From a virus: DNA of 21,880 bases. The notes beneath the pieces are model-generated. The model saw only the letters and a list, made by a program, of their open reading frames with translations. It was not told the origin of the DNA and searched no databases. Shown here in pieces: positions 1 through 7,607 of the stretch. Both the position numbers and the translations under genes were made by a program. Each line of letters opens with the position of its first letter. The first letter of the stretch is position 1. Location of the stretch: the IMG/VR virus record IMGVR_UViG_3300023181_000084, positions 1 through 21,880 of that record; one strand, written 5' to 3'.

Positions 1-3000
1 AACTTTTTCAGAAACACCTGATTTAGTGAGTCCGTCAAGTTACTTGATAAGTCGCTGATTACATCGGAAAATGAACGATCCGCAAAGGCGTTAGCTTTAG
101 TGAAAGTAGTAATTAAGTCTTCACCGAACTTACTAGCCACACCGGAAAGTTCACGCCCGAAACCTAAGTCCTTTGCCTCATTCGCTCCTTTTTTTATTCC
201 TGCGTTTACATTTGCCTGTCCGGCTCCCAGAGCGATTAAGCCCATCGGGTTTTCGCTGTTTAACTTACGTAGTTCTTTGTAATAGTCTTCTACTTTCGCA
301 AGTCTTTCTTTGAGCTGTTTGTCTAACTTTTCATTTGAACGTCTCGAACCGTTCGTCGCATCGAAACCTTTTTCAGTCAGGTCGTTGATTTTGTCCTGAA
401 TAGATTGTTCTTTTTCTAACCTTTCCTGCCTGTATTTTTCACGTATAGCCTCCTGCTGTTGTGCTTTTGCCGCAACAATAGTAGCTAATATATCTTCATT
501 GCCCTCGTATTGCCTGGTTAAATCCGCATAGTGCTTGTCATTCTGCTGTATTTCCTGTTCCTGAGACAGTATACGGGTAATTCCGGCCTCATCCTCAATT
601 CCGGCGATAATATCCGCCTGCTTTTTGGTAAATGTAAGTTGGTTTTGTGTTAATTCTCTTTGCTTGTTCGCTTCATTTATTGTTCTTGCGTTAGCCGTCA
701 AAGCATCGAATTGTTCACGTTCTTTTGTTCCGGCTTTGTATTTGGCGTTATAGTCTTTTTGTATTTTATCTAAATTATCATTCAGAGCTTTGTACTTCTG
801 AACAGTCTTTTCATTGGTCTTGTCAATCCCTTCAAGTCCGGTCAAAGCATCATAGTCCTCTGATTTATAGGTTTCGCTTAAAATCAAAGCCTTGAAGTCT
901 CTTGGGGTAGCTGTTTTGGGAACCTTGGGAATGGTGCCGTTTGCTATCGCCAATTCCTTTTTAAAGCCCTTTAATTGCTCAATATAATTTTTGTATTGCT
1001 TGCTTGCGGTGTCTAAAGGTTTTTTCAGTTCAGTAACCCGCTTGATATCCGCTTTTATATCATCAATTGTTCTTACGTTATCTTCAGTGTCAACCAAAGA
1101 ACCGTCTCCTTCTATACTGATATCGGTTCTGTATAGCCTTTTGTATTCGTTATTTAAAGCTTTAACCAGGGCGATCTGGAACCTGAACTTTTCTTCAAGA
1201 GCCTGGAAGCTTTTTGTTGCGGCTAAATTTCTGTCTTTTAAAGGAATATTTGCGTAGGCTATTTTTGCTTTTAAAAACTGTAACTGAATAACGTCCCTTA
1301 TTTTTACTTCATTCTTCAGTAAGTTTAAAGATTCTTTCTGATTGTTTAAGTTTTTGATACCGGTCACCGCAGCCATTTGAGCGTTGGCAGTCGTGGCGTC
1401 ATTAGCGGTGTTTCTTGATTTTCTGGCGCTGGAGGCTATAAAGTTTTTAGTGTCCGTGGTCAGTCCGACAACGGTATCACTCAAAAGGCTTAAAGCGTTT
1501 ACAGAACTAGTGGCTCCATCAACCAACCCCTTAAAGAACATCGCTATGTTACCGTTAGGATTGGTGGTTAAGTTCTGTATTGAGTTTTTAAGTTTATCTA
1601 CGGAAGCGCCTAATGTGTTATTGGCGATTTCAAAGTTATGAGAAACACTTGTTCCTTCTTCAAAAGCTTTGGTTCCTTTTTGTATTCTGTCAGCAAGCTT
1701 GTCTTGGTTTTCCGCTAATATTTTCACGGCGTTACTCACCTTACCCGTTCTGATTCCCACAGAATCAAGACGTTTAGCGAATTCGGTCGCAACAGGATTG
1801 CCCGCTTTTAAACCTTTAAAAAACAGGTCTAAAGCCTTTTTAGTATCCGTATTCACGATGTCCGTGAACTTTTCCACGGTCAGCGTGGCGTCCGCTATTT
1901 GTGCTATAGCAGCGTACTGACTGGTCTTTGTTGTTAATCCGTTAACCAATCTGGTTACCGACAATGCTGCTGATGATGCGATTTGACCTGACTCGCCAAG
2001 AACAGCTCCGTAGGCAGAAATGATGGGCACGGATAGTTTTGCGCTCGCTGCCGTACCAGCTACGCCTAATGTAAAGTCCTGCAAATACTTAACAGTGACA
2101 GGTCCGGAGTGAGCGAGTTCCAATAGGTTTGATCCTACCTTACTCAATGCGGTTCCCAAAGAAATTCCTTCAGTTTGGGTAATTTTGTAGATCGTTACAA
2201 TTTTACCAAGTGATTCCGCTACAGCTTCGGCACCACCCGGGAATTCTTTTTTCAATACAACAGACAATTCATCGACCTGTTTTGTGAACTCTGTCAAATC
2301 TTTTTTGGCGACACCCAAACGTCCGCCAATAAAACCAATGTCCAGCAATCCTTCAAGATTAGTCCTGGAGCCTAATGCGTTCACTTCTTTAGCGTAATCG
2401 CTTACTTCGTCTGCGCTTAATTTTGCGGTTCGACGAACATCGGCAAAGCTATCCGATATTTCTATATTGTGCTGGGCAACTTCCCTTAGCCCGGCCAATG
2501 CTCCGGTGAGTAAAGCCAAAGGAGCGAGTGCGGATAAAGCACCACCGCTTATGGAAGAAAAAAGATCTCCTAAAAGCCCTTTAACGCCTCCTGGAGGCTT
2601 AATTTCCTCTACTTTTTTAAGTTCTTTAGCTACTTTTTCGACCTTAGTGGGGTCTAATTTACTGATTTGAGCATTCAAATCTTTTATTATTCCTGACATC
2701 CGAGTGCCGGATGCGGATTGTCTTTCGGCTACAGTAAGCTTCCCGTATGCTGAAATAAGCCTTTCTAAGGCTGCTTTTCTCTGATCGAGCGATCCTTTTT
2801 CCGCAGTAGTCTCCCTTACTGAATTTTTTAAAGCAGCAGCAGCGTTTGCACGAGCGTTTTTCTCTTCAGCTAATATCTGAACAGCGAGTTTTCTTTTAGC
2901 CGCAGCTTCAGATTCAGCCTTGCTGGCGTCACTTATCGCCTTGGCATTATCTTTTAGTTGCTGCGTATAGCCTAGTATATTGGGGCGGAGTGCGTTTTGA

Positions 3001-3455
3001 GAAGCGGCGCTTTTTGCCATTTCCGTCGCTATTTTTCCATAGGCAACCAATTTAGAATTCATAGAATTCACTTCAAGGTTGTCTGTTTTAATTGATCTGT
3101 TTTTTGTAACAATCAATCCTCCATAGCTGGCTGTTAATTTTTTAACACCATCGTCTTCACTTGCAAAAGATCGGTCTTTCCCTTTTCTTTTAGCCTCATC
3201 ATTCGCTAATTTCTGCGCCTTTTGTTGCTCCTTTATTTCAGCGTTTAAGGCTTGCTGCGCTTTTCTGTCCGCCTCTCTTTGCTTAGTCAGCTCTAAGGCT
3301 TCTTTTTTAATAGCTAGCAATCCCGCTTGGTAAGCGGTAAGGGGTTTTGAGTCGAAACCTAGTCTTGAAAAGTCATTAAGGAGACCTTTAGTCTCTTTGA
3401 TGACTTGTTTTAAGTTCTCGTTGTTCCCTACAAACTGGATTTCTAATCTTGCCAT
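1..3455 (-). CDS. Tail tape measure protein (C-terminus beyond window)
   Basis: One uninterrupted minus-strand frame runs from an ATG at 3453-3455 to the left edge, giving at least 1,151 residues. This is the tail-length ruler of a long-tailed phage, acting inside the tail tube. The protein starts MARLEIQFVG. Residues about 40-290 are rich in Lys/Glu/Ala and look coiled-coil. A hydrophobic Gly/Ala/Leu stretch lies near residues 299-322. Residues about 325-500 (SDSFADVRRTAKLS, then a Gly-rich segment) resemble the TP901-type tape measure core. Residues about 700-1130 are again charged and helical. Its ATG overlaps the stop of the preceding gpT-like frame as TAATG, so translation is probably coupled. 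Size, position after the chaperone pair and composition agree. The C-terminus cannot be seen. Confidence 0.93.
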   Translation of the reverse strand, partial: MARLEIQFVGNNENLKQVIKETKGLLNDFSRLGFDSKPLTAYQAGLLAIKKEALELTKQREADRKAQQALNAEIKEQQKAQKLANDEAKRKGKDRSFASEDDGVKKLTASYGGLIVTKNRSIKTDNLEVNSMNSKLVAYGKIATEMAKSAASQNALRPNILGYTQQLKDNAKAISDASKAESEAAAKRKLAVQILAEEKNARANAAAALKNSVRETTAEKGSLDQRKAALERLISAYGKLTVAERQSASGTRMSGIIKDLNAQISKLDPTKVEKVAKELKKVEEIKPPGGVKGLLGDLFSSISGGALSALAPLALLTGALAGLREVAQHNIEISDSFADVRRTAKLSADEVSDYAKEVNALGSRTNLEGLLDIGFIGGRLGVAKKDLTEFTKQVDELSVVLKKEFPGGAEAVAESLGKIVTIYKITQTEGISLGTALSKVGSNLLELAHSGPVTVKYLQDFTLGVAGTAASAKLSVPIISAYGAVLGESGQIASSAALSVTRLVNGLTTKTSQYAAIAQIADATLTVEKFTDIVNTDTKKALDLFFKGLKAGNPVATEFAKRLDSVGIRTGKVSNAVKILAENQDKLADRIQKGTKAFEEGTSVSHNFEIANNTLGASVDKLKNSIQNLTTNPNGNIAMFFKGLVDGATSSVNALSLLSDTVVGLTTDTKNFIASSARKSRNTANDATTANAQMAAVTGIKNLNNQKESLNLLKNEVKIRDVIQLQFLKAKIAYANIPLKDRNLAATKSFQALEEKFRFQIALVKALNNEYKRLYRTDISIEGDGSLVDTEDNVRTIDDIKADIKRVTELKKPLDTASKQYKNYIEQLKGFKKELAIANGTIPKVPKTATPRDFKALILSETYKSEDYDALTGLEGIDKTNEKTVQKYKALNDNLDKIQKDYNAKYKAGTKEREQFDALTANARTINEANKQRELTQNQLTFTKKQADIIAGIEDEAGITRILSQEQEIQQNDKHYADLTRQYEGNEDILATIVAAKAQQQEAIREKYRQERLEKEQSIQDKINDLTEKGFDATNGSRRSNEKLDKQLKERLAKVEDYYKELRKLNSENPMGLIALGAGQANVNAGIKKGANEAKDLGFGRELSGVASKFGEDLITTFTKANAFADRSFSDVISDLSSNLTDSLNQVFLKK

Positions 3456-4131
3456 TACTTAAAGGACTCTAGTAGTTTTAAAGCCTCAGCAATATTGCGG
3501 ATAGGCAAAATAAGGTGTTCGTTGTCTAATAAAGGTAAAGGCATTAATTCTTGCGGTGTAATCATTTTTTTAGTCCCCATCCCTCCGAAATTAATAATAT
3601 CAGAACGAATGGCTCTTAAAAAATCTTGCTTTTCGCATCTTATTTCAAAGTTAGCGATTTCCATTAGCGAATACTCACGCAGTGTTAACGCTAAAACTTC
3701 TTTCGGTTTGAGTCCCCACTTATAGGCGTTACTTATGATTTCACCAAGCGTGTGGATTTTTTTTTTGATGCAATCGCAGTAGTGTCTTCGTTTACCGATA
3801 GCCTGGCAATGAGTTCGTCGAATCTCTCCAGCATAGTCTTTCCCAATAATTTAGAATTCATAAAATCATTGGTAATCTGATCGGCGGTACCTTGCGGTTC
3901 TTCATCCAGCCAGTTCAAAAAGAATTTATAGTTGAAGTCAAGGGAGTCGTCGTTTATTTCTGCGCCGTTTTTTAAAGCTGAATAGGTTAATTTATTCAGC
4001 ACACTTGTTTCGTTATTGACCAGTGCGTTATCTAAATCCTGCAAAGATATGCCTAACTCGTCGCACACCCCTTCTAAAGCACCCATTCCCCAGCACAATT
4101 GTCTAGGGCTTCCTTTGATATTCAATTTCAT
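3455..4131 (-). CDS. Tail assembly chaperone gpG-T fusion made by -1 frameshift
   Basis: The gpG-like frame (4131-3733) reads GCA TCA AAA AAA AAA TCC near its end, with ten A in a row in the mRNA (T10 at 3757-3766 on the plus strand). A -1 slip on this run moves into a frame open to a TAA at 3455-3457. The joined protein would be about 225 residues: 125 from G and 100 from T. The T part contains GLKPKEVLALTLREYSL, close to the LTLREF-type segment of gpT-like chaperones, and this segment lies before the first ATG of that frame, so only frameshifting explains its conservation. In lambda-like phages G and GT hold the tape measure protein during tail assembly. Frame and position are read directly; slippage itself is inferred. 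Confidence 0.85.
3733..4131 (-). CDS. Tail assembly chaperone, gpG-like (unshifted product)
   Basis: This 132-residue protein starts MKLNIKGSPRQLCWGMGALE, a start common in small tail chaperones of phages that infect Bacteroidota. It is mostly acidic and helical (LNWLDEEPQG), and ends in a basic tail after the A10 slippery run. Its place between tail tube and tape measure genes is the standard place of gpG. It is the normal termination product, with the frameshifted form listed separately. Its 5' end overlaps the preceding 57-residue frame by 29 bases. The role as tape-measure chaperone is inferred from family and position. Confidence 0.85.
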   Translation of the reverse strand: MKLNIKGSPRQLCWGMGALEGVCDELGISLQDLDNALVNNETSVLNKLTYSALKNGAEINDDSLDFNYKFFLNWLDEEPQGTADQITNDFMNSKLLGKTMLERFDELIARLSVNEDTTAIASKKKSTRLVKS

Positions 4132-4276
4132 TTAAAATCTGTTTTTCAGTGGGTTGTTTTTTCTGTTTAATGGTAATGCTGAATCTCTCATCCCGGCACA
4201 TGCACGGATGGGGAGCGGTATACGATATATACCACTCCCCGTCTTGTATGGGTAATATTTGCTTGATTTTAATCAT
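4103..4276 (-). CDS. Small protein of unknown function (57 residues)
   Basis: An ATG at 4274-4276 opens a frame to TAG at 4103-4105, coding for 57 residues beginning MIKIKQILPIQDGEWYISYT. It fills the otherwise empty gap between the tail tube stop (4281) and the chaperone start (4131), with 4 bases to the first and a 29-base overlap with the second, as expected in a packed tail operon. It has a CMC pair and a charged C-terminus (TIKQKKQPTEKQ). I do not recognise a family. A minor tail or accessory role is possible. The main support is spacing, so it could be a chance frame. Confidence 0.5.
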   Translation of the reverse strand: MIKIKQILPIQDGEWYISYTAPHPCMCRDERFSITIKQKKQPTEKQILNEIEYQRKP

Positions 4277-4280
4277 TTCC

Positions 4281-4748
4281 TTAAGGAGTGACTGGTGTTT
4301 CAGTATAGGTCAATCCTCCGTTGCCTGTTATTTCCAGGTCGTAAGTACTCTCCCCGTCGATAGGTGCGTTGTGTGTAAATGAAGTTAAAGTTCCTGTTCC
4401 TTCGTAAATAAATACCGACGGATAGTCGTAGTCGGTGGTTTTGATCGTCTGAAAAGTCATTTCAACCGAAGGGTCTCCTGAAATCATCAACGCTGCGATG
4501 TCGCTATTATCCAAAGCCCCGGTAACTGCGTCAACAAAGGCCTTAGCCGTTACGGACACCGTCCACGCCTTACTTCCTACAGAGTGTGTAACCCAAGAAG
4601 CTCCGTTAGTCGTGTCGGTTTCAGTTGGTTTACAAGGGTCGTCATCCGTTGTATTTGTTGTAATTGCTAAAGTAGCGTCTGTCTGACACCTCAAATATGA
4701 GCCATTGACTTTAACGCCAATTAACTTACCTTGTAATACTCCTGCCAT
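4281..4748 (-). CDS. Major tail (tube) protein
   Basis: The 155-residue product begins MAGVLQGKLIGVKVNG and continues SYLRCQTDATLAITTN, a start typical of TP901-1-like major tail proteins. The rest is Thr/Ser-rich and beta-like (TGTLTSFTHNAPIDGESTYDLEITGNG), with no membrane segment. It is expected to polymerise into the tail tube. It overlaps the upstream 108-residue gene by 28 bases, and the tail chaperone pair and tape measure gene follow, which is the usual order. The exact family assignment is from pattern memory. Confidence 0.85.
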   Translation of the reverse strand: MAGVLQGKLIGVKVNGSYLRCQTDATLAITTNTTDDDPCKPTETDTTNGASWVTHSVGSKAWTVSVTAKAFVDAVTGALDNSDIAALMISGDPSVEMTFQTIKTTDYDYPSVFIYEGTGTLTSFTHNAPIDGESTYDLEITGNGGLTYTETPVTP

Positions 4749-5047
4749 TTTTCTATATTTTTAAATATTGTTTCGAAATTTTTGCTGGTATCGCCAGCGA
4801 CCTCTATTCTGGTTCTTCCCTTTATACTTCCTGAAAAAGCAACTTTATCGCCATTGTCAAGTTTAAATATTCCATTAACCTCTCCTGTCGCTTTTCCGTG
4901 GCAATCAAATAGTCCGGTCATGCTGATGATTAATGATTTTTTCGCTGTTTTGTCCGGTCTTACGTCGAACTCCATACCCAAAATAGCCTCTCTGCAAGCA
5001 GACCATCCTTCTGTATGTGTGATTATTACCGAACCTGTGCCTATCAT
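4721..5047 (-). CDS. Conserved-looking tail-region protein of unknown function
   Basis: This 108-residue protein (MIGTGSVIITHTEGWSACRE) has alternating hydrophobic and polar residues suggesting a beta-rich fold, with no signal peptide. I do not recognise its family. It lies directly upstream of, and overlaps by 28 bases, the tail tube gene, so it is probably translated together with it. It is the first gene of the tail unit and has a good Bacteroidota promoter whose -7 element ends 5 bases before the ATG. A role in tail assembly is inferred from position only. Confidence 0.75.
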   Translation of the reverse strand: MIGTGSVIITHTEGWSACREAILGMEFDVRPDKTAKKSLIISMTGLFDCHGKATGEVNGIFKLDNGDKVAFSGSIKGRTRIEVAGDTSKNFETIFKNIEKWQEYYKVS

Positions 5048-5052
5048 GAACG

Positions 5053-5083
5053 TAAAGATACATTATAACGATGTTGTTACAAA
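5053..5083 (-). promoter_or_regulatory. Promoter of the tail gene unit
   Basis: On the minus strand a TTTG (complement of 5080-5083) is followed after 19 bases by TATCTTTA (complement of 5053-5060), close to the Bacteroidota consensus TTTG-N19/20-TAnnTTTG. The ATG at 5047 is so close that the transcript is predicted to be leaderless or nearly so. Confidence 0.7.
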
Positions 5084-5107
5084 ATAAAAAATTATCATGT
5101 AAATTGG

Positions 5108-5115
5108 TATGTTTG
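5108..5115 (+). promoter_or_regulatory. Possible -7 element for the 5159 gene
   Basis: TATGTTTG matches TAnnTTTG and lies 43 bases before the start of the plus-strand gene, leaving room for an A-rich leader. No good TTG box lies at the usual distance upstream, so support is only partial. Confidence 0.35.
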
Positions 5116-5129
5116 GAATCATTAATATC

Positions 5130-5162
5130 ATGAACGAACAATTAAAAATAGAAAAACTATGA
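5130..5162 (+). CDS. Ten-residue leader peptide overlapping the next gene
   Basis: ATG at 5130 opens a ten-codon frame (MNEQLKIEKL) whose TGA overlaps the ATG of the next gene as ATGA at 5159-5162. Such an arrangement can couple translation. The peptide resembles the first residues (MKEQLK) of the 268-residue relative encoded at 18175-17369, so it may be what remains of a longer N-terminus. The match is short and may be chance. Confidence 0.3.
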   Translation: MNEQLKIEKL

Positions 5163-5638
5163 GTGCATACGAAACATTTGAATATTCCACAACAACAGAG
5201 AAGGGAACAGCAACTGTTTTCGCTTGCGACGAAGGAGATGCAAGACAGTATTTCTTTAATCATCCTTTGTTAAATTATCAAGGACAAAATGTAGATCGAC
5301 AACTTTTGTATAATGGTGATGTTAATTTCACTCCTACAGATTCACCCCTTTCAAGTGCCGGCAAGGAATGTGATCTAACATTTGAGCAATGTCTTGAAAT
5401 ATCTGTCAGGGATTTTGGCATTAATGGTTCAACTAAAAGAGCAGCTGAAATGTACGCCAATCAATTCAAGTCATCCCATGTAAGTACGGTTAAGGTTATA
5501 ACTGATCAAGACGTTGATAGTTACGCAAACGAACATTATCCCCTTGCTCATACCGGAAAATACCAAAATTTAAGCAAAGAAAGGGCAGTTTTCTACGCTA
5601 CAATTCAATGGGTGCGTAAACAATTAACCAAAAAATAA
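5159..5638 (+). CDS. Accessory protein sharing a module with the 17369-18175 gene
   Basis: A 159-residue protein of unknown function, encoded against the direction of the flanking tail genes. Residues 64-70 (LSSAGKE) and 95-119 (AAEMYANQFKSSHVSTVKV) closely match two segments of the 268-residue protein encoded at 18175-17369, also at DNA level. The C-terminus (residues 127-159: HYPL, ERAVFYATIQWVRKQL) resembles segments common in small accessory proteins of Bacteroidota phages. It has no signal peptide or membrane segment. It is a single-gene insertion between the tail terminator (ends 5659, convergent, 20-base gap) and the tail tube unit (divergent). Its function is not known to me. Confidence 0.8.
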   Translation: MSAYETFEYSTTTEKGTATVFACDEGDARQYFFNHPLLNYQGQNVDRQLLYNGDVNFTPTDSPLSSAGKECDLTFEQCLEISVRDFGINGSTKRAAEMYANQFKSSHVSTVKVITDQDVDSYANEHYPLAHTGKYQNLSKERAVFYATIQWVRKQLTKK

Positions 5639-5658
5639 TTAATGTTGGCTGGCTAATA

Positions 5659-6090
5659 TTATATTTTAGGATTTTCGCACACCCAATGCTCAAATTTAAT
5701 CACACGTCTGTCAATACTTTGTGTAGTGGTCTCCGCATCTAATGTCATTGACTCAATGATTTTAGTGTTTTTATTGCTAAATCCGGCGATAGGCACTCCA
5801 AATCGAATAGCATTCAAAACTTGCTCTTCTATATCGTCTATTGAAGCCCCGGCGGAGTACCCTTTTTCATTAATTCGGTAAATGTTCACATCAATCGTAG
5901 ATAGCCACTCAAAGTACTCCCCTTTGGCGTTAACCGTTTCGTTTTTGGCTTGTCCGTCGAGGATTATGTACATAGTGGGTTGTGTGATGTTTTTAGGCAC
6001 GAGTTTATCCCACACGTTTAGACCTGTAATTGATTTGAGCCTGGCTATATATGCCGCTCTAATGTATTTAGAAGGATTTGATGTAGGCAT
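5659..6090 (-). CDS. Tail terminator / tail completion protein
   Basis: The 143-residue product begins MPTSNPSKYIRAAYIARLK and carries a beta-strand pattern (PTMYIILDGQAKN, EWLSTIDVNIYR, VIKFEHWVCE) like DUF3168/gp17-type tail terminators, which cap the tail tube and join it to the head. It overlaps the gp10-like gene by 23 bases and is the last gene of the head-tail joining block, which fits this role. It converges on the plus-strand accessory gene that ends at 5638. Sequence similarity is weak, so the call depends partly on gene order. Confidence 0.72.
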   Translation of the reverse strand: MPTSNPSKYIRAAYIARLKSITGLNVWDKLVPKNITQPTMYIILDGQAKNETVNAKGEYFEWLSTIDVNIYRINEKGYSAGASIDDIEEQVLNAIRFGVPIAGFSNKNTKIIESMTLDAETTTQSIDRRVIKFEHWVCENPKI

Positions 6091-6484
6091 CTAATTTCTG
6101 TGTTAATTCGTCAACAATTTTGTCTCTTCTCGCCAGAAATGCCGGGAACAAGAACGGCTGAGCAGGAGTATTTCCTTCGCCGTTCACAAAAAACTCCATT
6201 GCGAACGCCTCGTATCCAACAGGAACCTCTACCAACGGACCCGTTCCGAACTCCTGATATGCCGCATGCATAGCTGAAAAACCAATCGTATATCCGCCTT
6301 GAATCTTTTCTATAAATGCAGAAGCTTTTATTAATGCTTTTGACGATGGCACTCTCGCTAGAGCGGATTGCAGTATTTCATTAGCTATGCGCCTTATTTC
6401 TGCGTCAAATCCTTTTTGGACATCCCTTCCTGCTTTGTCTATCGCTTTATTGAGTTCTTTCAGTCCGTTTATTTTGATATTCAT
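6068..6484 (-). CDS. HK97 gp10-like head-tail joining / tail completion protein
   Basis: From ATG at 6482-6484 the protein is 138 residues: MNIKINGLKELNKAIDKAG, then a helical segment, then HAAYQEFGTG and a C-terminal PAQPFLFPAFLARRDKI. The H..YQEFGTG and AQPFLFPA motifs are hallmarks of the HK97 gp10 family. An upstream ATG at 6547 in the same frame would add 21 residues inside the preceding gene; I prefer the internal start because the family begins with a short strand followed by GLKEL, and because it leaves an 11-base gap from the upstream stop. The protein is expected at the head-tail interface or tail end. Confidence 0.88.
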   Translation of the reverse strand: MNIKINGLKELNKAIDKAGRDVQKGFDAEIRRIANEILQSALARVPSSKALIKASAFIEKIQGGYTIGFSAMHAAYQEFGTGPLVEVPVGYEAFAMEFFVNGEGNTPAQPFLFPAFLARRDKIVDELTQKLDAYIKSF

Positions 6485-6495
6485 AACTAGGTGTG

Positions 6496-6876
6496 TTATA
6501 GTGGCGAAGTTGGTTTCGGACTGTCGGTAGTTCCGCAAAGAATCCATAAAAATGTGCAGGGATCATCATTTTCACGCACTTCAAGTATATCGTATGAACT
6601 CGTCCCGTAATTGATAGACATTGTTTTTAAGGGGTAAAAGCCCTTTCTGTTACGGATTACAAAATATTGGTGAGATTCATAATTAGCGTGAGCGCCGGAC
6701 ATTGACGCTATTTTGTAGTCAGAAACACTCTCTTTACCTGCCCAGGTATCAAGTATTTGCTGTCTTTCAACAAAAGTGCCGCCGAATCCATCATCAACAA
6801 CAACATCGCCCATTATAGAAATATGATTTCTTAACCTGCCTGCGTCATAATGATATTTGTTGTCATTTTTTTTCAT
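6496..6876 (-). CDS. Head closure protein (head-tail adaptor)
   Basis: This 126-residue protein contains RLRNHISIMGDVVVDDGFGG near the N-terminus followed by ILDTWAGKE and a later HQYFVIRNRKGF. The pattern (R-I-I-x-GG-W, then W-A) is that of phage head closure proteins (phage_H_T_join, SPP1 gp16-like), which plug the connector. It lies 3 bases after the connector gene and 11 bases before the gp10-like gene, the usual order. It has no membrane segment. Confidence 0.82.
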   Translation of the reverse strand: MKKNDNKYHYDAGRLRNHISIMGDVVVDDGFGGTFVERQQILDTWAGKESVSDYKIASMSGAHANYESHQYFVIRNRKGFYPLKTMSINYGTSSYDILEVRENDDPCTFLWILCGTTDSPKPTSPL

Positions 6877-6879
6877 GTT

Positions 6880-7326
6880 TTAAAATGTAGCTGATCTTTT
6901 GTAAGGATTTAGCATTAACTGAATGTCAAAAGGCAAATTAGCTTCGTAAATATCTTTGTTCTCGAACAGGTACAGGATTATTTTTAAACAAGCGTCTTTC
7001 AATGGCGAAGGAATATCTGTCGTTTGGTAGCCGGCTGTAGCTGGCACAACCAGATCAGACTTACCTTTAACAGTTACGCTTAATACGTTTTGATGTAATG
7101 TAATGTCTTCAGGATCAATCGAAATGGGATAATCATATATTTCTAAATAGCCACAACCAGGAATGGTATAAGAAATACTTCTGTTGTACAATAAGTGATT
7201 GGTTGTTCTTTCAACTAACTGAACAGCAGTTTTAATATAGCGTTGTATTTCCACATCCCTATCCGAATAGTCTACAACCAATGATTCTTTAGCCTCGACC
7301 AAAGACACTACGTCAAATTCGCTCAT
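6880..7326 (-). CDS. Head-tail connector protein (gp6-like)
   Basis: A 148-residue protein starting MSEFDVVSLVEAKESLVVDY, followed by a helix IQRYIKTAVQLVERTTN and a late IPSPLKDACLKIILYLFENK helix. This all-helical core with an inserted beta part is the layout of gp6-like connector proteins (HK97 gp6 / gp15 type) that dock below the portal. Its ATG overlaps the preceding stop as TAATG, suggesting coupled translation, and the head closure gene follows after 3 bases. Confidence 0.82.
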   Translation of the reverse strand: MSEFDVVSLVEAKESLVVDYSDRDVEIQRYIKTAVQLVERTTNHLLYNRSISYTIPGCGYLEIYDYPISIDPEDITLHQNVLSVTVKGKSDLVVPATAGYQTTDIPSPLKDACLKIILYLFENKDIYEANLPFDIQLMLNPYKRSATF

Positions 7327-7514
7327 TAATCCTCTATGTTTTTCCGTGCCCTCTTAGGTTTTACAACCTCAATATCAGCATCGGGTTTTTGTATTTTAGC
7401 CGATTCTTCAACCGCTACATTCATGGCAACCAGGTATTTACCTAGCCCATCTTTAACTACGGACGTATCCCCTGGATACTTGCCGTTGTGTGCTTTTAAA
7501 TATTTAACTTCCAT
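7326..7514 (-). CDS. Small head-module protein of unknown function
   Basis: The 62-residue product begins MEVKYLKAHNGKYPGDTSVV and ends in a basic, Lys/Arg-rich tail (VVKPKRARKNIED). Small proteins of this kind are frequent just before the connector gene in phages of Bacteroidota, but I cannot name a function. It is the first gene of the connector unit and is coupled to the connector by a TAATG overlap. A strong promoter lies directly upstream, with the -7 element ending 5 bases from the ATG. Confidence 0.72.
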   Translation of the reverse strand: MEVKYLKAHNGKYPGDTSVVKDGLGKYLVAMNVAVEESAKIQKPDADIEVVKPKRARKNIED

Positions 7515-7519
7515 ACTCG

Positions 7520-7551
7520 TAAAGATAGGGATTAAGCGTTTGTATTACAAA
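7520..7551 (-). promoter_or_regulatory. Promoter of the connector gene unit
   Basis: On the minus strand TTTG (complement of 7548-7551) is followed after exactly 20 bases by TATCTTTA (complement of 7520-7527), and the ATG at 7514 begins 5 bases later. This is the same arrangement as at 5053-5083, again predicting an almost leaderless transcript. Confidence 0.72.
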
Positions 7552-7553
7552 CG
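7537..7553. promoter_or_regulatory. Palindrome at divergent promoters
   Basis: CGTTTGT-ATT-ACAAACG is a perfect 7-base inverted repeat with a 3-base spacer. It covers the -33 box of the minus-strand connector promoter and lies just upstream of the plus-strand cassette promoter. This is where an operator controlling both would be placed. No repressor is encoded in the window, so function is inferred only from symmetry and position. Confidence 0.4.
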
Positions 7554-7560
7554 TTACAAA

Positions 7561-7587
7561 TTGTATATTTTTAATTCGGTAGTTTTG
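7561..7587 (+). promoter_or_regulatory. Candidate promoter of the 7608-8973 accessory genes
   Basis: TAGTTTTG at 7580-7587 matches TAnnTTTG exactly. A TTG at 7561-7563 lies 16 bases upstream, shorter than the usual 19-20. The first ATG follows at 7608. Confidence 0.45.
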
Positions 7588-7607
7588 GGTTGAACAAAAC
7601 AAGAAAT

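Noticed and set aside
100-2670. Several plus-strand open frames of 60-88 codons
   Set aside because: They lie opposite one continuous tape measure frame, overlap it fully, and have Ser/Leu/Phe-rich sequences typical of antisense of charged coiled coils.
3455-3664. A separate 69-residue gene starting at an ATG at 3664
   Set aside because: The same frame is open and similar to gpT upstream to the A10 run, so it is the 3' part of a frameshift product rather than a gene of its own.
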